Shown here: positions 31,310 through 42,241 of the stretch, piece after piece
Layout: the number at the start of each line of letters is the position of its first letter
How positions within the stretch are numbered: position 1 is the stretch's first letter
DNA from: Anaerolinea sp.
Lineage (GTDB): Bacteria; Chloroflexota; Anaerolineae; Aggregatilineales; UBA2796
Reading direction: 5' to 3'
Assembly (NCBI GenBank): GCA_014879835.1
Contig: JACSRJ010000272.1
Location: forward strand, 1 to 42,241
DNA: 42,241 nucleotides
Made by a program: the position numbers and the translations under genes
Notes under the pieces: model-generated
What the model was told of the DNA's origin: nothing
Database searches by the model: none
Seen by the model: the letters and a program-made list of their open reading frames with translations, nothing else

Positions 31310-31771
31310 CTACTTCTTGCCGTTTTTGTCCTCATCCGGGATGCGGATACGAACCGCAGCGCCCCGGCTTTTGATCTTACGCAGCACGTCCTCTTGAAGG
31401 GTGGCGCGGCGCAGTTCCTGAACAAACACGGTGGACTTATCTGGGGGAACCCCTTCACGCATCACCCGTTCGGCATTCTCACGGGCTTCGCGGGCTTTTT
31501 CGAGGTCAACCTCATAGGTAGATTCGGCCGTATCCGCCAGCACCAGCACTTGATCTGGGCGGACTTCGACCACACCCCCGTAAACGATGAAACTTTCTTC
31601 AGCGCCGCCTTTGCGCACGATCAACTCACCGTGAGCAAGGGTGGTCAAAAGGGGCGCGTGGTGGGGCAGAACCCCCATGAGTCCTTCCACCCCCGGAACC
31701 AGCACCATATCGGCTTCTGGTTCGCTGAAAAGCAGTTTTTCCTGAGTGACAATATCAACACGAATGGGCAT
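31310..31771 (-). CDS. atpC: ATP synthase F1 epsilon subunit
   Basis: 153 residues. The N-terminal beta-sandwich shows MPIRVDIVTQEKLLFSEPEADMVLVPGVEGLMGVLPHHAPLLTTL, diagnostic of epsilon. A C-terminal helical hairpin (KAREARENAERVMREG) follows. A polar, basic extension ends the protein. It links rotor and F1 and can inhibit the enzyme. Last gene of the minus-strand atpAGDC unit, 53 bases after atpD. Confidence 0.93.
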   Translation of the reverse strand: MPIRVDIVTQEKLLFSEPEADMVLVPGVEGLMGVLPHHAPLLTTLAHGELIVRKGGAEESFIVYGGVVEVRPDQVLVLADTAESTYEVDLEKAREARENAERVMREGVPPDKSTVFVQELRRATLQEDVLRKIKSRGAAVRIRIPDEDKNGKK

Positions 31772-31824
31772 AGGGTCATTCCTTTCTCCCCACTTTCGAT
31801 TTAGGTGGGGAGGATGGGGCTGGT

Positions 31825-34247
<2,423 letters not shown>

Positions 34248-34275
34248 GATCTAAAGCCTCCAAGCGCGATCCGCG

Positions 34276-35805
34276 TTATTTGTTTTCATTCTGCTGGGCC
34301 CAAGTGCGGTTGAACTCGGTTAAGGCCTGTTCCAGCGTCTTCTCTGACTCCGCGGTCAGGTCATACTTGCTGGAGGCATCCAAGATCGACTTACCCACCT
34401 GAGGATACTGGGTTTTGACGTAACGAACGAAGTCCGTCTGCCACGCCTTCACCTGATTCAAGGGGATCGCATCCAAGAAACCGCGAGTCCCGGCAAAGAT
34501 CAGGATCACTTCTTCATCCAGTGGCAGCGGTTGGTACTGAGGCTGCTTAAGCAGTTCGGTCAAACGCAGACCACGATCCAACTGCTGTTGGGTGTTTTTA
34601 TCAAGCTCCGCCCCAAACTGGGCAAAGGCTGCCAGTGCCCGGAACTGGGACAGTTCCAGCTTCATGCGCCCCGCGACCTTCTTCATGGACTTACGTTGAG
34701 CGTCACCACCTACGCGGGAGACCGAGATACCCACGTTAATGGCGGGGCGCTGCCCGGCATTAAAGAGGTCACTCTCAAGGAAGATCTGTCCGTCGGTGAT
34801 GCTGATCACGTTGGTCGGGATGTAGGCCGAGACGTCACCGAGCAAGGTCTCGATCACGGGCAGGGCGGTTAGACTGCCGCCACCGCGTGCATCAGAGAGG
34901 CGGGCCGCACGTTCCAGAAGGCGGCTGTGCAGGTAAAAGACGTCACCGGGATAGGCTTCTCGCCCCGGAGGACGCCGCAGCAGCAGGGAGACTTGACGGT
35001 ATGCCCATGCGTGTTTGGAGAGGTCATCATACACGATCAGGGCGTCCATGCCGTTTTCCATGAACCATTCGCCCATGGCCGCGCCCGCATAAGGGGCAAT
35101 ATACTGAAGGGCTGCGGGTGCACCTGCGGAGGCCATCACAATGATGGTGTACTCCATCGCCCCATTCTGTTCCAGAATGCCCCGCACCGCCGCTACCTGA
35201 GCTTCTTTCTGCCCGATAGCGACATAGATGCAGAACATGTTCTGCCCCTTCTGGTTGATGATCGTGTCAATGGCCAGCGCGGTTTTGCCAGTCTGACGGT
35301 CGCCGATGATCAGTTCGCGCTGTCCACGCCCGATGGGGAACATGGCGTCAATGGAGAGGATGCCGGTCTGCACCGGGGTATCCACGTCCTTACGTTCGAT
35401 CACCCCGGGGGCGATGCGCTCCACGTTGTAATACTCACTGGCATTGATCGGGCCTTTGCCGTCGAGGGGCTGCCCCAGCGGGTTGACCACCCGCCCAATC
35501 AGCTCTTTGCCTACGGGCACGGAGGCGATACGCCCTGTCCCGCGCACTTCGTCACCTTCACGAATATCGGTGTAATCACCGAGGATGATCACCCCGACAT
35601 TGTCGGTTTCGAGGTTAAAGGCGATGCCTAAAACACCGTTGGGAAATTCTACCAGCTCTGAATATTTAACATTGGGCAGCCCAGAGACGCGGGCGATACC
35701 GTCACCAACTTCGGTCACCTGACCGATCTCAACGGCGCGCACCGCAGGCGACCACTTTTTAATCTGTTCGAGAAAATCTCTCGTGAAATCAGTCGTTGAA
35801 CTCAT
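34276..35805 (-). CDS. atpA: ATP synthase F1 alpha subunit
   Basis: 509 residues. Nucleotide site GDRQTGKT near residue 170, [18 protein letters not shown] upstream, and the signature LYIAPYAG-like [14 protein letters not shown] and [27 protein letters not shown]. It is the first gene of the local unit. A strong promoter lies 168 bases upstream, and GGAGG sits 8 bases before the ATG. No delta, a, b or c subunit gene is adjacent, so F0 and delta must be encoded elsewhere. Confidence 0.97.
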   Translation of the reverse strand: MSSTTDFTRDFLEQIKKWSPAVRAVEIGQVTEVGDGIARVSGLPNVKYSELVEFPNGVLGIAFNLETDNVGVIILGDYTDIREGDEVRGTGRIASVPVGKELIGRVVNPLGQPLDGKGPINASEYYNVERIAPGVIERKDVDTPVQTGILSIDAMFPIGRGQRELIIGDRQTGKTALAIDTIINQKGQNMFCIYVAIGQKEAQVAAVRGILEQNGAMEYTIIVMASAGAPAALQYIAPYAGAAMGEWFMENGMDALIVYDDLSKHAWAYRQVSLLLRRPPGREAYPGDVFYLHSRLLERAARLSDARGGGSLTALPVIETLLGDVSAYIPTNVISITDGQIFLESDLFNAGQRPAINVGISVSRVGGDAQRKSMKKVAGRMKLELSQFRALAAFAQFGAELDKNTQQQLDRGLRLTELLKQPQYQPLPLDEEVILIFAGTRGFLDAIPLNQVKAWQTDFVRYVKTQYPQVGKSILDASSKYDLTAESEKTLEQALTEFNRTWAQQNENK

Positions 35806-35972
35806 TCAGCGGACCTCCACCAAGCAATGCTAAGTTAACTTCACCAGCGGACAGGACACAACAAGGCGCAGTTAAGCGCCAGCTTTCTTCACCCCACTTC
35901 GGGTGATAGGTGCTATATTGCCCCTCAGGGCGGAAAATTTACCAGATGCCACTGCGGAAACCTTGTTTGTAC

Positions 35973-36001
35973 ATTTTAGAGCAAGTGAACGCGCTTGTCA
36001 A
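35973..36001 (-). promoter_or_regulatory. atpA: Strong promoter of atpA-atpG-atpD-atpC
   Basis: Minus strand TTGACA (36001-35996), exactly 17 bases, TAAAAT (35978-35973). This is a near-perfect housekeeping promoter, the best in the window. Confidence 0.85.
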
Positions 36002-36034
36002 AAATAGAAGTGCGATTTTTCGTGATTGGACGGC

Positions 36035-36055
36035 AAAAATCACCTTTTAGGTGAT
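36035..36055 (-). terminator. Intrinsic terminator of the ccm operon
   Basis: Minus strand ATCACCT-AAA-AGGTGAT followed by TTTT. It lies between ccmC and the atpA promoter, so it should stop ccm transcription. Confidence 0.65.
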
Positions 36056-36078
36056 GGGTCTCAAGCTTTACAAGCACA

Positions 36079-36102
36079 ACAGGCGCGATCTTACGCGCCT
36101 GT
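36079..36102 (-). terminator. 9-bp hairpin downstream of ccmC
   Basis: ACAGGCGCG and CGCGCCTGT around a six-base loop. It is strong but without a T run on the minus strand. A smaller CACCCT/AGGGTG hairpin (36126-36139) sits right after the ccmC stop. Probably RNA 3'-end protection or assisting the terminator at 36035. Confidence 0.5.
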
Positions 36103-36142
36103 CACTTGTTTGAGGTTGAGGGCTACACCCTACAGGGTGATC

Positions 36143-36928
36143 TTAATTGGTCAAGCGGGCTTTGAAGGCGCGTACTCGCTCGGCCAGATTCTCCAGCCGT
36201 ACCCGATGCCACAGCAGTACCAGTGCAGCGGTACACCACCAAATCATGGCTACCCCCATAGTTGCGCCCATCCGATCTTCCACCCGCACCTCAAAGCCGC
36301 CTTCGGCAGCCGGGTTAGAGACGCTGGGGCCAATCACAACGGGGTGCATGGTGTCCGTCCGCACCCGAGGGATCAGGAAAACATAAACCACGCTGATGAA
36401 GGCCAGAATCCCGTACACAGCCGCAAACCGCGCCCGTCTATCAGGGTTCTCCACCGCCCCTCGAAGGGTCAGATATGCCGCATACAACAGCCACATCACC
36501 GCCATCCCGTTCAGGCGCGGATCGGCCGTCCACCACGTATTCCAGATTGGACGTGCCCACGCTGCACCAGTCACAAGGCACACGGTCATCAGGGGCAGCC
36601 CGACCTCCACACTGGAGACCGCCAGCCGATCCCACTTGAGGTTACGGGTGATTAGATACATCACACCCGCGAGGACAGTCACAAAAAAGACTACTGACCC
36701 ACCAGAGTAGGCGGAGATATGGATGTAAAAGATACGCTGCACATGCCCTTGGGTGGCGTCCGTGCCAGCGTAAAACAGCACCATCCATAACATCACCAAT
36801 GCGCCTAGCCCAGTGCATGTGGTCAGATACCACAGCAGCCGTGAACGCCATTGGGCGTACTCGACGACCTCACCCGTGGACGATGAAGGGGTGGTTGAGA
36901 TGGGGGCAGTTCCGCCAACGACAGCCAT
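36143..36928 (-). CDS. ccmC: Heme exporter / cytochrome c maturation protein CcmC
   Basis: 261 residues, six predicted membrane helices after a 25-residue polar start. The Trp-rich heme-handling loop is WNTWWTADPRLNGMAVMWLLY. Conserved external His residues are in FYIHISAYSGG and TMHPVVI. CcmC delivers heme to CcmE in system I maturation. It matches the presence of a multiheme cytochrome in the window. A 114-base gap with a palindrome separates it from ccmB, so it may have its own promoter. ccmE, ccmF, ccmG and ccmH are absent here. Confidence 0.9.
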   Translation of the reverse strand: MAVVGGTAPISTTPSSSTGEVVEYAQWRSRLLWYLTTCTGLGALVMLWMVLFYAGTDATQGHVQRIFYIHISAYSGGSVVFFVTVLAGVMYLITRNLKWDRLAVSSVEVGLPLMTVCLVTGAAWARPIWNTWWTADPRLNGMAVMWLLYAAYLTLRGAVENPDRRARFAAVYGILAFISVVYVFLIPRVRTDTMHPVVIGPSVSNPAAEGGFEVRVEDRMGATMGVAMIWWCTAALVLLWHRVRLENLAERVRAFKARLTN

Positions 36929-36969
36929 CGTTAAATCTCCTAATTTCTATCGGTGGACTGAGATTTTCA

Positions 36970-36989
36970 CAATATTATACTCAATATTG
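36970..36989. promoter_or_regulatory. Inverted repeat overlapping a -10-like TATAAT upstream of ccmC
   Basis: CAATATT-N6-AATATTG. On the minus strand the spacer and right arm form TTGAGTATAAT, a candidate -10 for ccmC, though no good -35 is seen. The AT-rich palindrome stands out from its GC-rich surroundings and looks like an operator. Confidence 0.4.
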
Positions 36990-37042
36990 CGGATAACCTG
37001 CGCTTTTGTGTTTAAGGTACCCAAACAAGGCACAGATGCGTT

Positions 37043-37729
37043 CTATTCTTCCACCACATAATCAAAAAGCAAAAAGGACAAGGCCAAAAAGATCACGTCT
37101 AGTGAAGCCAGCAGCCCCGCCCATGTAGACCACTCGCTAAAGGCTTTACCTTCGAGGATCGCGCCGCAGGCATTGACCGCGCCGATCACGATGGGCAGGG
37201 CGATAGGCAGGACGATAATCGGTAGAGTCGTCTCCCGCGCCCGTGCATGAATAGCCATGCTGCCTAAGAGGGTGCCCATGGTGGCAAAGCCCAGCGTTCC
37301 GATCAGCAGCATCAGCCACCAACCAAGGTTGCTCAGGTTGGCGTTAAAGAGGATCAGCATGGTACCAGAGACGATCACCCCCACCGTAAGGGTGAACAGC
37401 CACGCCACAATGAGCTTGCCAAAAAACAAGGCGGATCGGCTGATCGGGGCAAGCAGAAGGGCGTCCAGTGTGCCCCGATCATGCTCCTGAGAGAGACTGC
37501 GCCCCAGACCCTGTGTGCCCGCAAAAATCACCGTCACCCACAGCACCGCCGGGAGCGCCTCAGCCCGCAGATCAGGACGGCCTTCGAGGGTGTAGTAAAA
37601 GATCATCACCGTCAGCACCCCAAAGAGGGCCATGGCGCTGATCAAGGAGCGGGAGCGCATTTCGGCCCGTAAATCTTTGGCAGCAATACGCACCATCGCT
37701 TGAAAAAAAGAAGGAGGCTTCACGATCAT
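37043..37729 (-). CDS. ccmB: Heme exporter permease CcmB
   Basis: 228 residues, about six membrane helices. CcmB landmarks: AAKDLRAEMRSRSLI near the start, LEGRPDLRAEALPAVLWVTVIFAGTQGLGRSLSQEHDRGTLDALLLAPISRSALFFGK, and LPIIVLPIALPIVIGA. It partners with CcmA as the ABC transporter that releases heme-loaded CcmE. It lies 22 bases after ccmA. Confidence 0.92.
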   Translation of the reverse strand: MIVKPPSFFQAMVRIAAKDLRAEMRSRSLISAMALFGVLTVMIFYYTLEGRPDLRAEALPAVLWVTVIFAGTQGLGRSLSQEHDRGTLDALLLAPISRSALFFGKLIVAWLFTLTVGVIVSGTMLILFNANLSNLGWWLMLLIGTLGFATMGTLLGSMAIHARARETTLPIIVLPIALPIVIGAVNACGAILEGKAFSEWSTWAGLLASLDVIFLALSFLLFDYVVEE

Positions 37730-37751
37730 TTCCCATCCCTGATCTTAAACA

Positions 37752-38462
37752 TCAGGCGCTGACCTCTGCGAAGACTTCAGGTAAGCGTCCCATTTCGCCC
37801 TCTGGTACATCCGCTGCAAGCCGACCCGCACGAAGGATGAGGGCCCGCTGGGCCACCTGTGCTGCATGGGCGATGTCATGCAGAGTGATCACGATGGTTT
37901 TGCCCGCGGCCCGCCACTCGTGCAGCAGCCCATCAAGCATGGCCATACCCCGCGCATCCAGCCCTGTGTAAGGTTCATCCAGCAGCAGAATGGCCGGATC
38001 ATGGGCCATGCAGCGGGCCAGCGAAAGCCGCTGAAGCATCCCCCGGCTGAAGGTACCGGCACGGTCACGGGCGCGTTTGCCCAACCCCACCCGATCCAGC
38101 AGGGCTGGCACCCGCTGGGCCAGATCATCCTTAGCGACGCCATACAGGCCCCCAAAAAAGGCGAGGTTCTCCTCCGCGCTTAGCTCCTCATAGACCAAAG
38201 GCAGGTGCCCCACAAAGCCGATCTGGGCCCGGACTCGGTTGGCCTCTTTAGGCAGTGACCAACCGCCGATCAGCACCTTGCCTTTGGTGGGGCTGCTCAG
38301 GGCGGTGAGGATGCGCAGAAGGGTGGTCTTGCCAGAGCCGTTCGCACCTAACAAAGCCGTAGTGACCCCCCGTTCAATGGTCGCACTCACTTCACGCAGG
38401 GCAAACTGAAGCCCAAAGGTTTTGGTCAGTTGATGAAGCTCGATTAGGGAATGAGAGGACAC
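37752..38462 (-). CDS. ccmA: Heme exporter ATP-binding protein CcmA
   Basis: 236 residues. Walker A LLGANGSGKTTLLR, signature FSRGMLQRLSLARCM, Walker B ILLLDEPYTGLD, H-loop ITLHDIAHA. The FSRGM form of the signature is typical of CcmA. It is cytoplasmic and drives CcmB. Start 3 bases after the preceding stop, indicating tight coupling to the unknown membrane protein upstream. Confidence 0.9.
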   Translation of the reverse strand: MSSHSLIELHQLTKTFGLQFALREVSATIERGVTTALLGANGSGKTTLLRILTALSSPTKGKVLIGGWSLPKEANRVRAQIGFVGHLPLVYEELSAEENLAFFGGLYGVAKDDLAQRVPALLDRVGLGKRARDRAGTFSRGMLQRLSLARCMAHDPAILLLDEPYTGLDARGMAMLDGLLHEWRAAGKTIVITLHDIAHAAQVAQRALILRAGRLAADVPEGEMGRLPEVFAEVSA

Positions 38463-38465
38463 GCC

Positions 38466-39569
38466 TCAGACCTTTCGTTTTTGGCTCAGCCCGCGCAGCA
38501 GAATCACCCCTAAGACGACGATCCCAAAAGCGGCCAGCGCAGCTAAAACATAAGCCGCTGCCCCAATAGGGCTGTCTGAACTGACGGCCAGCGGCGGTGG
38601 GGGACTCTTTTGAGATTGTTCAAGGGTATAAATCAGCCTGCCGCCAGCGGCGATAGGCGCGCTCAGGGCATATTCGGTATAGGGGCGTTTGGGGTTGAGG
38701 GCCGTGTTAGGGCTGCCCCCAAAAGCCGGGTGATCGGCTGGTGTGGTCAGGATCAGCTTGGTGTCATCGGGGATCAGGAGCTTCACCGCCTGCGTCACAT
38801 AAGGCATGTCCTGATCCAAGATTGCCCCATTTTTGAAGGGAACCTGAAAGGAGAGGATCACCTCGTGCCCCTGACCGGGGATCACGGCGCGGGTATCTTG
38901 AACGATGGGCGCGAACTGCTCCCCCCCAACTTGATAACGCACCTTGTCATCAAAAGCGATGCCAAAGGATCCCACCGGCAGCGGCACCGTCACCGAAACA
39001 GGCTGTCCACCTGTGGTGCGCTCCGGGCTGAAGTACAGGCGATCCGTAGCATTGGTAAAATACAGGGTCGCCAACACCTGAAGAAAGTCTTTTTTGAGAT
39101 CGATCACATATTGGGCGCTGGACAAGGTGACCGCGGCAGGATCGGAGGTGACTCCATAGACCGTCAGGGGCAGGGTGTAACTGGTTTGGTCAGCACTCAC
39201 TGCGACCAAGGCGCTGCCTTGTGGAACGCCCTCAAATTCCATCGTGACCAGCAGCAGATCGCCCGTCATGGCGGCTACATCCACAAATTGGAAGGAGCCA
39301 TCGGCATTGACTGCGCTCAGAATGCCAGTCTCAGTAATCGGCACACCGTCACGGAGCAAACGTAAGGTGATCGGGTAACCCGCCGGGAGGGTCAGTCCGC
39401 GAGTGCCGCTGGCGGCTGCCCCGTTCACTTGGATGGTTACTGGGGCAGTAGTGGGCTGCTGGGCATACACACTCCCGTGAGCGATCAGGAGGATCATCCA
39501 AGCGCACAACCCCACCCCCAACAACGGGCGCAGGCGTAATCTTCGCCCCGATAGTATGTGGATCATCAA
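38466..39569 (-). CDS. Exported membrane-anchored beta-rich protein, unknown function (ccm-linked)
   Basis: 367 residues: signal peptide (hydrophobic core about 16-33, end near VYAQQ); a carboxypeptidase-regulatory/transthyretin-like domain (about 45-140, PVTIQVNGAAASGTRGLTLPAGYPI); a second beta-rich domain (about 150-310); one C-terminal helix (about 335-360) with a short basic tail. Topology is an extracytoplasmic domain held by one helix. Tight linkage to ccmA suggests a part in heme delivery or apocytochrome handling. No Cys pair or heme motif is visible. I do not recognise a named family. Confidence 0.7.
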   Translation of the reverse strand: MMIHILSGRRLRLRPLLGVGLCAWMILLIAHGSVYAQQPTTAPVTIQVNGAAASGTRGLTLPAGYPITLRLLRDGVPITETGILSAVNADGSFQFVDVAAMTGDLLLVTMEFEGVPQGSALVAVSADQTSYTLPLTVYGVTSDPAAVTLSSAQYVIDLKKDFLQVLATLYFTNATDRLYFSPERTTGGQPVSVTVPLPVGSFGIAFDDKVRYQVGGEQFAPIVQDTRAVIPGQGHEVILSFQVPFKNGAILDQDMPYVTQAVKLLIPDDTKLILTTPADHPAFGGSPNTALNPKRPYTEYALSAPIAAGGRLIYTLEQSQKSPPPPLAVSSDSPIGAAAYVLAALAAFGIVVLGVILLRGLSQKRKV

Positions 39570-39620
39570 GGATCAGTTTGAACTTTCTGTTTGAATCGGT
39601 GACCGTGTCGCTGGAACGGC

Positions 39621-39869
39621 TTATTCTTCGTGATTCTCAGGCTGCGAAGGGCGATTCTGACCGATGTAATAAAACCCCACCATCAAGATCGCGGCGATCC
39701 CAATCATCAGGATCATCACCGTGATGCCCTGAGGGCCGGCAGGTTCAGTGGGCGCTTCGGGGCCATCCTCAGCGAGGACATGGATGGTGGGCAGTACAAC
39801 CATCACCAGCACCCATAGGGTAAAAAATAGGCGCCGCACGGATGCGGAAATATGCTTTAACATGATCAC
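39621..39869 (-). CDS. Small exported single-pass membrane protein (ccm-linked)
   Basis: 82 residues: signal peptide (about 10-30, ending near LAEDG), a Pro/Glu-rich spacer (PEAPTEPAGPQG), and a hydrophobic helix (about 48-67) with a charged cytoplasmic tail (NRPSQPENHEE). AGGTG precedes the ATG. First gene of the ccm unit. Too different in layout to be called CcmD with confidence. Function unknown. Confidence 0.65.
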   Translation of the reverse strand: MIMLKHISASVRRLFFTLWVLVMVVLPTIHVLAEDGPEAPTEPAGPQGITVMILMIGIAAILMVGFYYIGQNRPSQPENHEE

Positions 39870-40069
39870 ACCTCAAACACTTATGCGCTCACGCAGGACG
39901 TAAGCAGGGTTCCAATGAATGACCGACCTGAGCGCTGATTGTGACGCATCTAGGCGCTTTGGGCAAGGTGAGATGTGCGCCTTTATCAGGACTTATTCTG
40001 GCGCAGATGTTCTAAATGTGATAGTGTATAGGGTAAGACTCACGGTCGATGAAACAAGGTGGTTTTCCC

Positions 40070-42241
40070 ATGCCATTTATTGAGGCTCCTACGACGTTTT
40101 ATCTGGGCAGACGTTATGATCAGGCCAGCAATCGTCTATTGGATGAAGTGGTCTATTACGACTCCCGCGATTTGACCACCCATGCCGTCGTGGTCGGTAT
40201 GACCGGGAGCGGCAAAACGGGCATGTGCATCTCGCTTCTGGAAGAAGCAGTGCTGGATAACATCCCCGCCTTGATCATTGATCCCAAAGGGGACATCACC
40301 AACCTGCTGTTGACCTTTCCTGAACTTCGCCCTCAGGACTTCGCCCCATGGGTGAACGAAAGTGATGCTCAGCGCGCCCGGATGGATGTGGCCGAATACG
40401 CTCAGGATGTGGCCCAGCAGTGGAAAGAAGGGCTTGCCCGGTGGAGTATCGGCGGAGGGCGGGTCGGTGCACTCAAAAACGCGGCCCAGTTCAGCATTTA
40501 TACCCCCGGCTCTGACGCGGGTCTGCCCGTGAGCATCCTCGCCTCGCTGCAAGCCCCCCGTGATGGCTGGGTAGGGCATGAGGAGTTTCACCGGGAACAG
40601 ATCAACGGTATTGTGCGGGCCCTTCTGGGGCTGATCGGCAAGAATGTGAACCCGGTCAAAGACAAAGAACACGTCCTGATCTCCAACATCTTTGAAGAGG
40701 CGTGGAAGAATGGGCGCGATCTGACTCTCGAAGACATCATCATGCAGGTGCAGAACCCGCCTTTTGCACGTTTGGGGGTCTTTGACGTCAATACCTTCTT
40801 TAAAGAGAAGGATCGCTTCAAACTGGCCCAAGAACTGAATAATATCGTGGCTGCACCTTCCTTCCAGACGTGGATCAACGGTGAGCCATTGGACATGCGC
40901 CGGATGCTTTACACCGACAAAGGTAAAGCCCGGGTCTCGATCTTTTATCTGGCCCATCTGAACGATGCTGAACGTACCTTCATCATCACCCTGCTGCTGG
41001 AAAACGTCCTCGCGTGGATGCGTACCCTCAGTGGTACCACCAGCTTGCGGGCGATCATTTACTTTGATGAGGTCTTTGGGCACTTTCCGCCCGCACCCCG
41101 CAATCCTCCCACCAAAGACCCGATGCTGCGCATCCTCAAACAGGCCCGCGCTTTTGGGATCGGGGCGGTCTTGGCTACTCAGAACCCCGGCGATCTAGAC
41201 TACAAAGGCTTGTCCAACGCTGGCTCATGGTTCATCGGCAAACTTCAGACCGAAAACGACAAAAAGCGCGTCCTCGGCGGGCTGGAGTCCGTAGCCACAG
41301 CGGACAGCAAACTGAACCTTCAAGAGATGGATAAACTCATCTCCAACCTTGCGCCGCGAGTCTTTTTGCTTCATAACGTGCATGACGAATCTGGGCCGGT
41401 GCTGCTTCACAGCCGATGGGCCATGAGTTATCTTCGAGGTCCGCTCACCCGCCAGCAGGTGCGGACGCTTATGGCCGATCAGCGCCGCAACATGGGCTTA
41501 GATACCGGTCAGATGGGGGTACCTCAGGCAATGAGCGGCCAAGCCCCCGCCTATCAATCCGTCCCGGTGGCACCTCAGGTTGGAGGGATGGGATCGCCCA
41601 TGCTGCACGTGCCCCAACGCACGGCGGGCCCTTCCGTCAATGTGCCCCCGCCCCCACCGCCGGATCTGCCCAGTGGGGGCACCATCCAGATGCGTTCACC
41701 GGGCATGTCCCAACCGCCCACCGCACTGCCAACATCCAGTGGGGCGGCCCCTTCAGCAAATGTGCCTCCCCCACCGCCGCCGGATCTACCTGATGAAAAA
41801 GCGGGACGGTCGACCACCCCGGCCACCCCGCCACCCGATCTGCCTGATGCAGGTCCGACTGGCGGGTTCTTGGACAAATTGAAGGCTTCAGCGAGGCCTG
41901 CTCAGCCACCACAAGCAGCCCCTGAACCACCCGCGCAGCCCAAACGCAGCTTTTTGGATCGGCTGGAGGAAGAAGCCCGGAACAACGCGCCTCAACCGGC
42001 ACCCACCACGACCCCAGATGCGGGCAATACTGGGGCCACCCCCTTCTGGTTAGAAGGATCACGCCAGCAGCAGGTGACTCCGCCGCCATCACCGGCCCCT
42101 GTGCCCAGTGGGGACTCCACAGTAGCACCCGGATACGGCTACACTGTCCCCAATTACACCGGAGGTATGACTGTACAAGGCCCCGCCCTGCCGCTTTGGG
42201 TGTCCATGGCCGTGGCCGACTGGTCGGTGACCCGCAAGGCC
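40070..42241 (+). CDS. HerA-like ATPase with Pro-rich repeat tail, 3' end cut by window
   Basis: At least 724 codons, open to the window edge. The ATPase core (about 1-470) has Walker A VVGMTGSGKTGM near residues 41-52, LIIDPKGDITNL (HerA/FtsK-like DPKG), Walker B AIIYFDEVFGHFPP near 325-338, and the sensor-like AVLATQNPGDLDYKGLSNAG. This fits HerA/DUF853-type helicase or DNA/protein-pumping ATPases. After about residue 490 comes a long low-complexity tail with repeats VPPPPPPDLPSGG, VPPPPPPDLPDEK and PPPDLPDAG, and two similar helices FLDKLKAS and FLDRLEEEA. The partner is unknown. ATG 40070 has AAGGTGG upstream; ATG 40049 in frame is an alternative. The 200-base gap before it (39870-40069) has no clear -35/-10 pair. 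Confidence 0.8.
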   Translation, partial: MPFIEAPTTFYLGRRYDQASNRLLDEVVYYDSRDLTTHAVVVGMTGSGKTGMCISLLEEAVLDNIPALIIDPKGDITNLLLTFPELRPQDFAPWVNESDAQRARMDVAEYAQDVAQQWKEGLARWSIGGGRVGALKNAAQFSIYTPGSDAGLPVSILASLQAPRDGWVGHEEFHREQINGIVRALLGLIGKNVNPVKDKEHVLISNIFEEAWKNGRDLTLEDIIMQVQNPPFARLGVFDVNTFFKEKDRFKLAQELNNIVAAPSFQTWINGEPLDMRRMLYTDKGKARVSIFYLAHLNDAERTFIITLLLENVLAWMRTLSGTTSLRAIIYFDEVFGHFPPAPRNPPTKDPMLRILKQARAFGIGAVLATQNPGDLDYKGLSNAGSWFIGKLQTENDKKRVLGGLESVATADSKLNLQEMDKLISNLAPRVFLLHNVHDESGPVLLHSRWAMSYLRGPLTRQQVRTLMADQRRNMGLDTGQMGVPQAMSGQAPAYQSVPVAPQVGGMGSPMLHVPQRTAGPSVNVPPPPPPDLPSGGTIQMRSPGMSQPPTALPTSSGAAPSANVPPPPPPDLPDEKAGRSTTPATPPPDLPDAGPTGGFLDKLKASARPAQPPQAAPEPPAQPKRSFLDRLEEEARNNAPQPAPTTTPDAGNTGATPFWLEGSRQQQVTPPPSPAPVPSGDSTVAPGYGYTVPNYTGGMTVQGPALPLWVSMAVADWSVTRKA

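Larger units (their letters stand above)
35806..36142. other. Intergenic region between ccmC and atpA
   Basis: It contains the atpA promoter (35973-36001) and a 5' region of about 160 bases with small hairpins (CACCC/GGGGTG; GGCGC/GCGCC on the minus strand). Ahead of the promoter are the ccm terminator hairpins. No ORF is supported. Confidence 0.7.

Noticed and set aside
39621-39869. CcmD assignment for the 82-residue ccm-linked protein
   Set aside because: It has a signal peptide plus a second helix and a Pro/Glu spacer; CcmD is a shorter single-helix protein without such a start.
40136-41083. 315-residue minus-strand ORF
   Set aside because: Antisense to the HerA-like ATPase core. The plus-strand frame has Walker motifs and stays open to the window edge.

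Overview
The window (about 42 kb, GC-rich) is a chromosomal segment of a bacterium most likely in the Chloroflexota, probably an Anaerolineae-like lineage. This is inferred from protein character: Thr/Pro-rich exported proteins with TPTPTP-type linkers, a 7TM-HD/YbeY/DgkA block, a DR2241-type chelatase, and interspersed GTAGGGGC...GCCCCTAC elements. No rRNA, tRNA, CRISPR array, phage gene or transposase was seen.

Layout. 1-112: start of a lipoprotein gene (minus). 332-7555: a tight plus-strand run with two tandem signal peptidases I, a GNAT acetyltransferase, MtaB, a HIT protein, YqeY, a 7TM-HD phosphodiesterase, YbeY and DgkA. 7638-9311: a membrane-anchored multiheme cytochrome c. 9556-16072: UspA, a CocE/NonD hydrolase, an SGNH protein, a DsbA-like protein and a WecG/TagA glycosyltransferase. 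16080-16598: a Mug-type DNA glycosylase (minus). 16738-22021: sulfite reductase and siroheme operon (cysI, CbiX/DR2241-type chelatase, cobA, hemA). 22008-23492: a STAS-like protein and an HAD phosphatase. 23487-30807 (minus): sulfate assimilation operon, read as DUF3592, cysH, cysC-sat fusion, sbp, cysT, cysW, cysA. 31310-35805 (minus): ATP synthase atpA-atpG-atpD-atpC, without atpB/E/F/H. 36143-39869 (minus): cytochrome c maturation genes ccmA, ccmB, ccmC behind two uncharacterised exported or membrane proteins. 40070-end: a HerA-like ATPase with a Pro-rich tail, cut by the window edge.

How it fits together. The two sulfur operons form one assimilatory pathway: sulfate uptake (Sbp-CysTWA), activation to APS/PAPS (CysC-Sat), reduction to sulfite (CysH), reduction to sulfide (CysI), and siroheme supply for CysI (HemA, CobA, chelatase).

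Main discovery. Each sulfur transcription unit appears to carry a short cysteine-containing leader ORF at a control point. (1) 16738-16839 (MSCCFSAMCMG core) lies between a good promoter and an intrinsic terminator ahead of cysI. Its ATG sits at the predicted transcription start, so it may be leaderless. (2) 30807-30733 (minus; MFVCLQGC start) lies between a promoter and an intrinsic terminator ahead of DUF3592-cysH-sat. Mutually exclusive pairings can be drawn with the geometry of a classical attenuator. (3) 27531-27421 (minus; five Cys in 36 residues) fills the sat-sbp gap, is highly structured, and ends just before a small hairpin over the sbp ribosome binding site. Nine of the ten leader Cys codons are TGT, whereas the adjoining sulfur genes mostly use TGC. 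I infer a cysteine-responsive attenuation regulon, analogous to the Cys-rich short ORFs known in mycobacteria. I do not know of it being described in this phylum.
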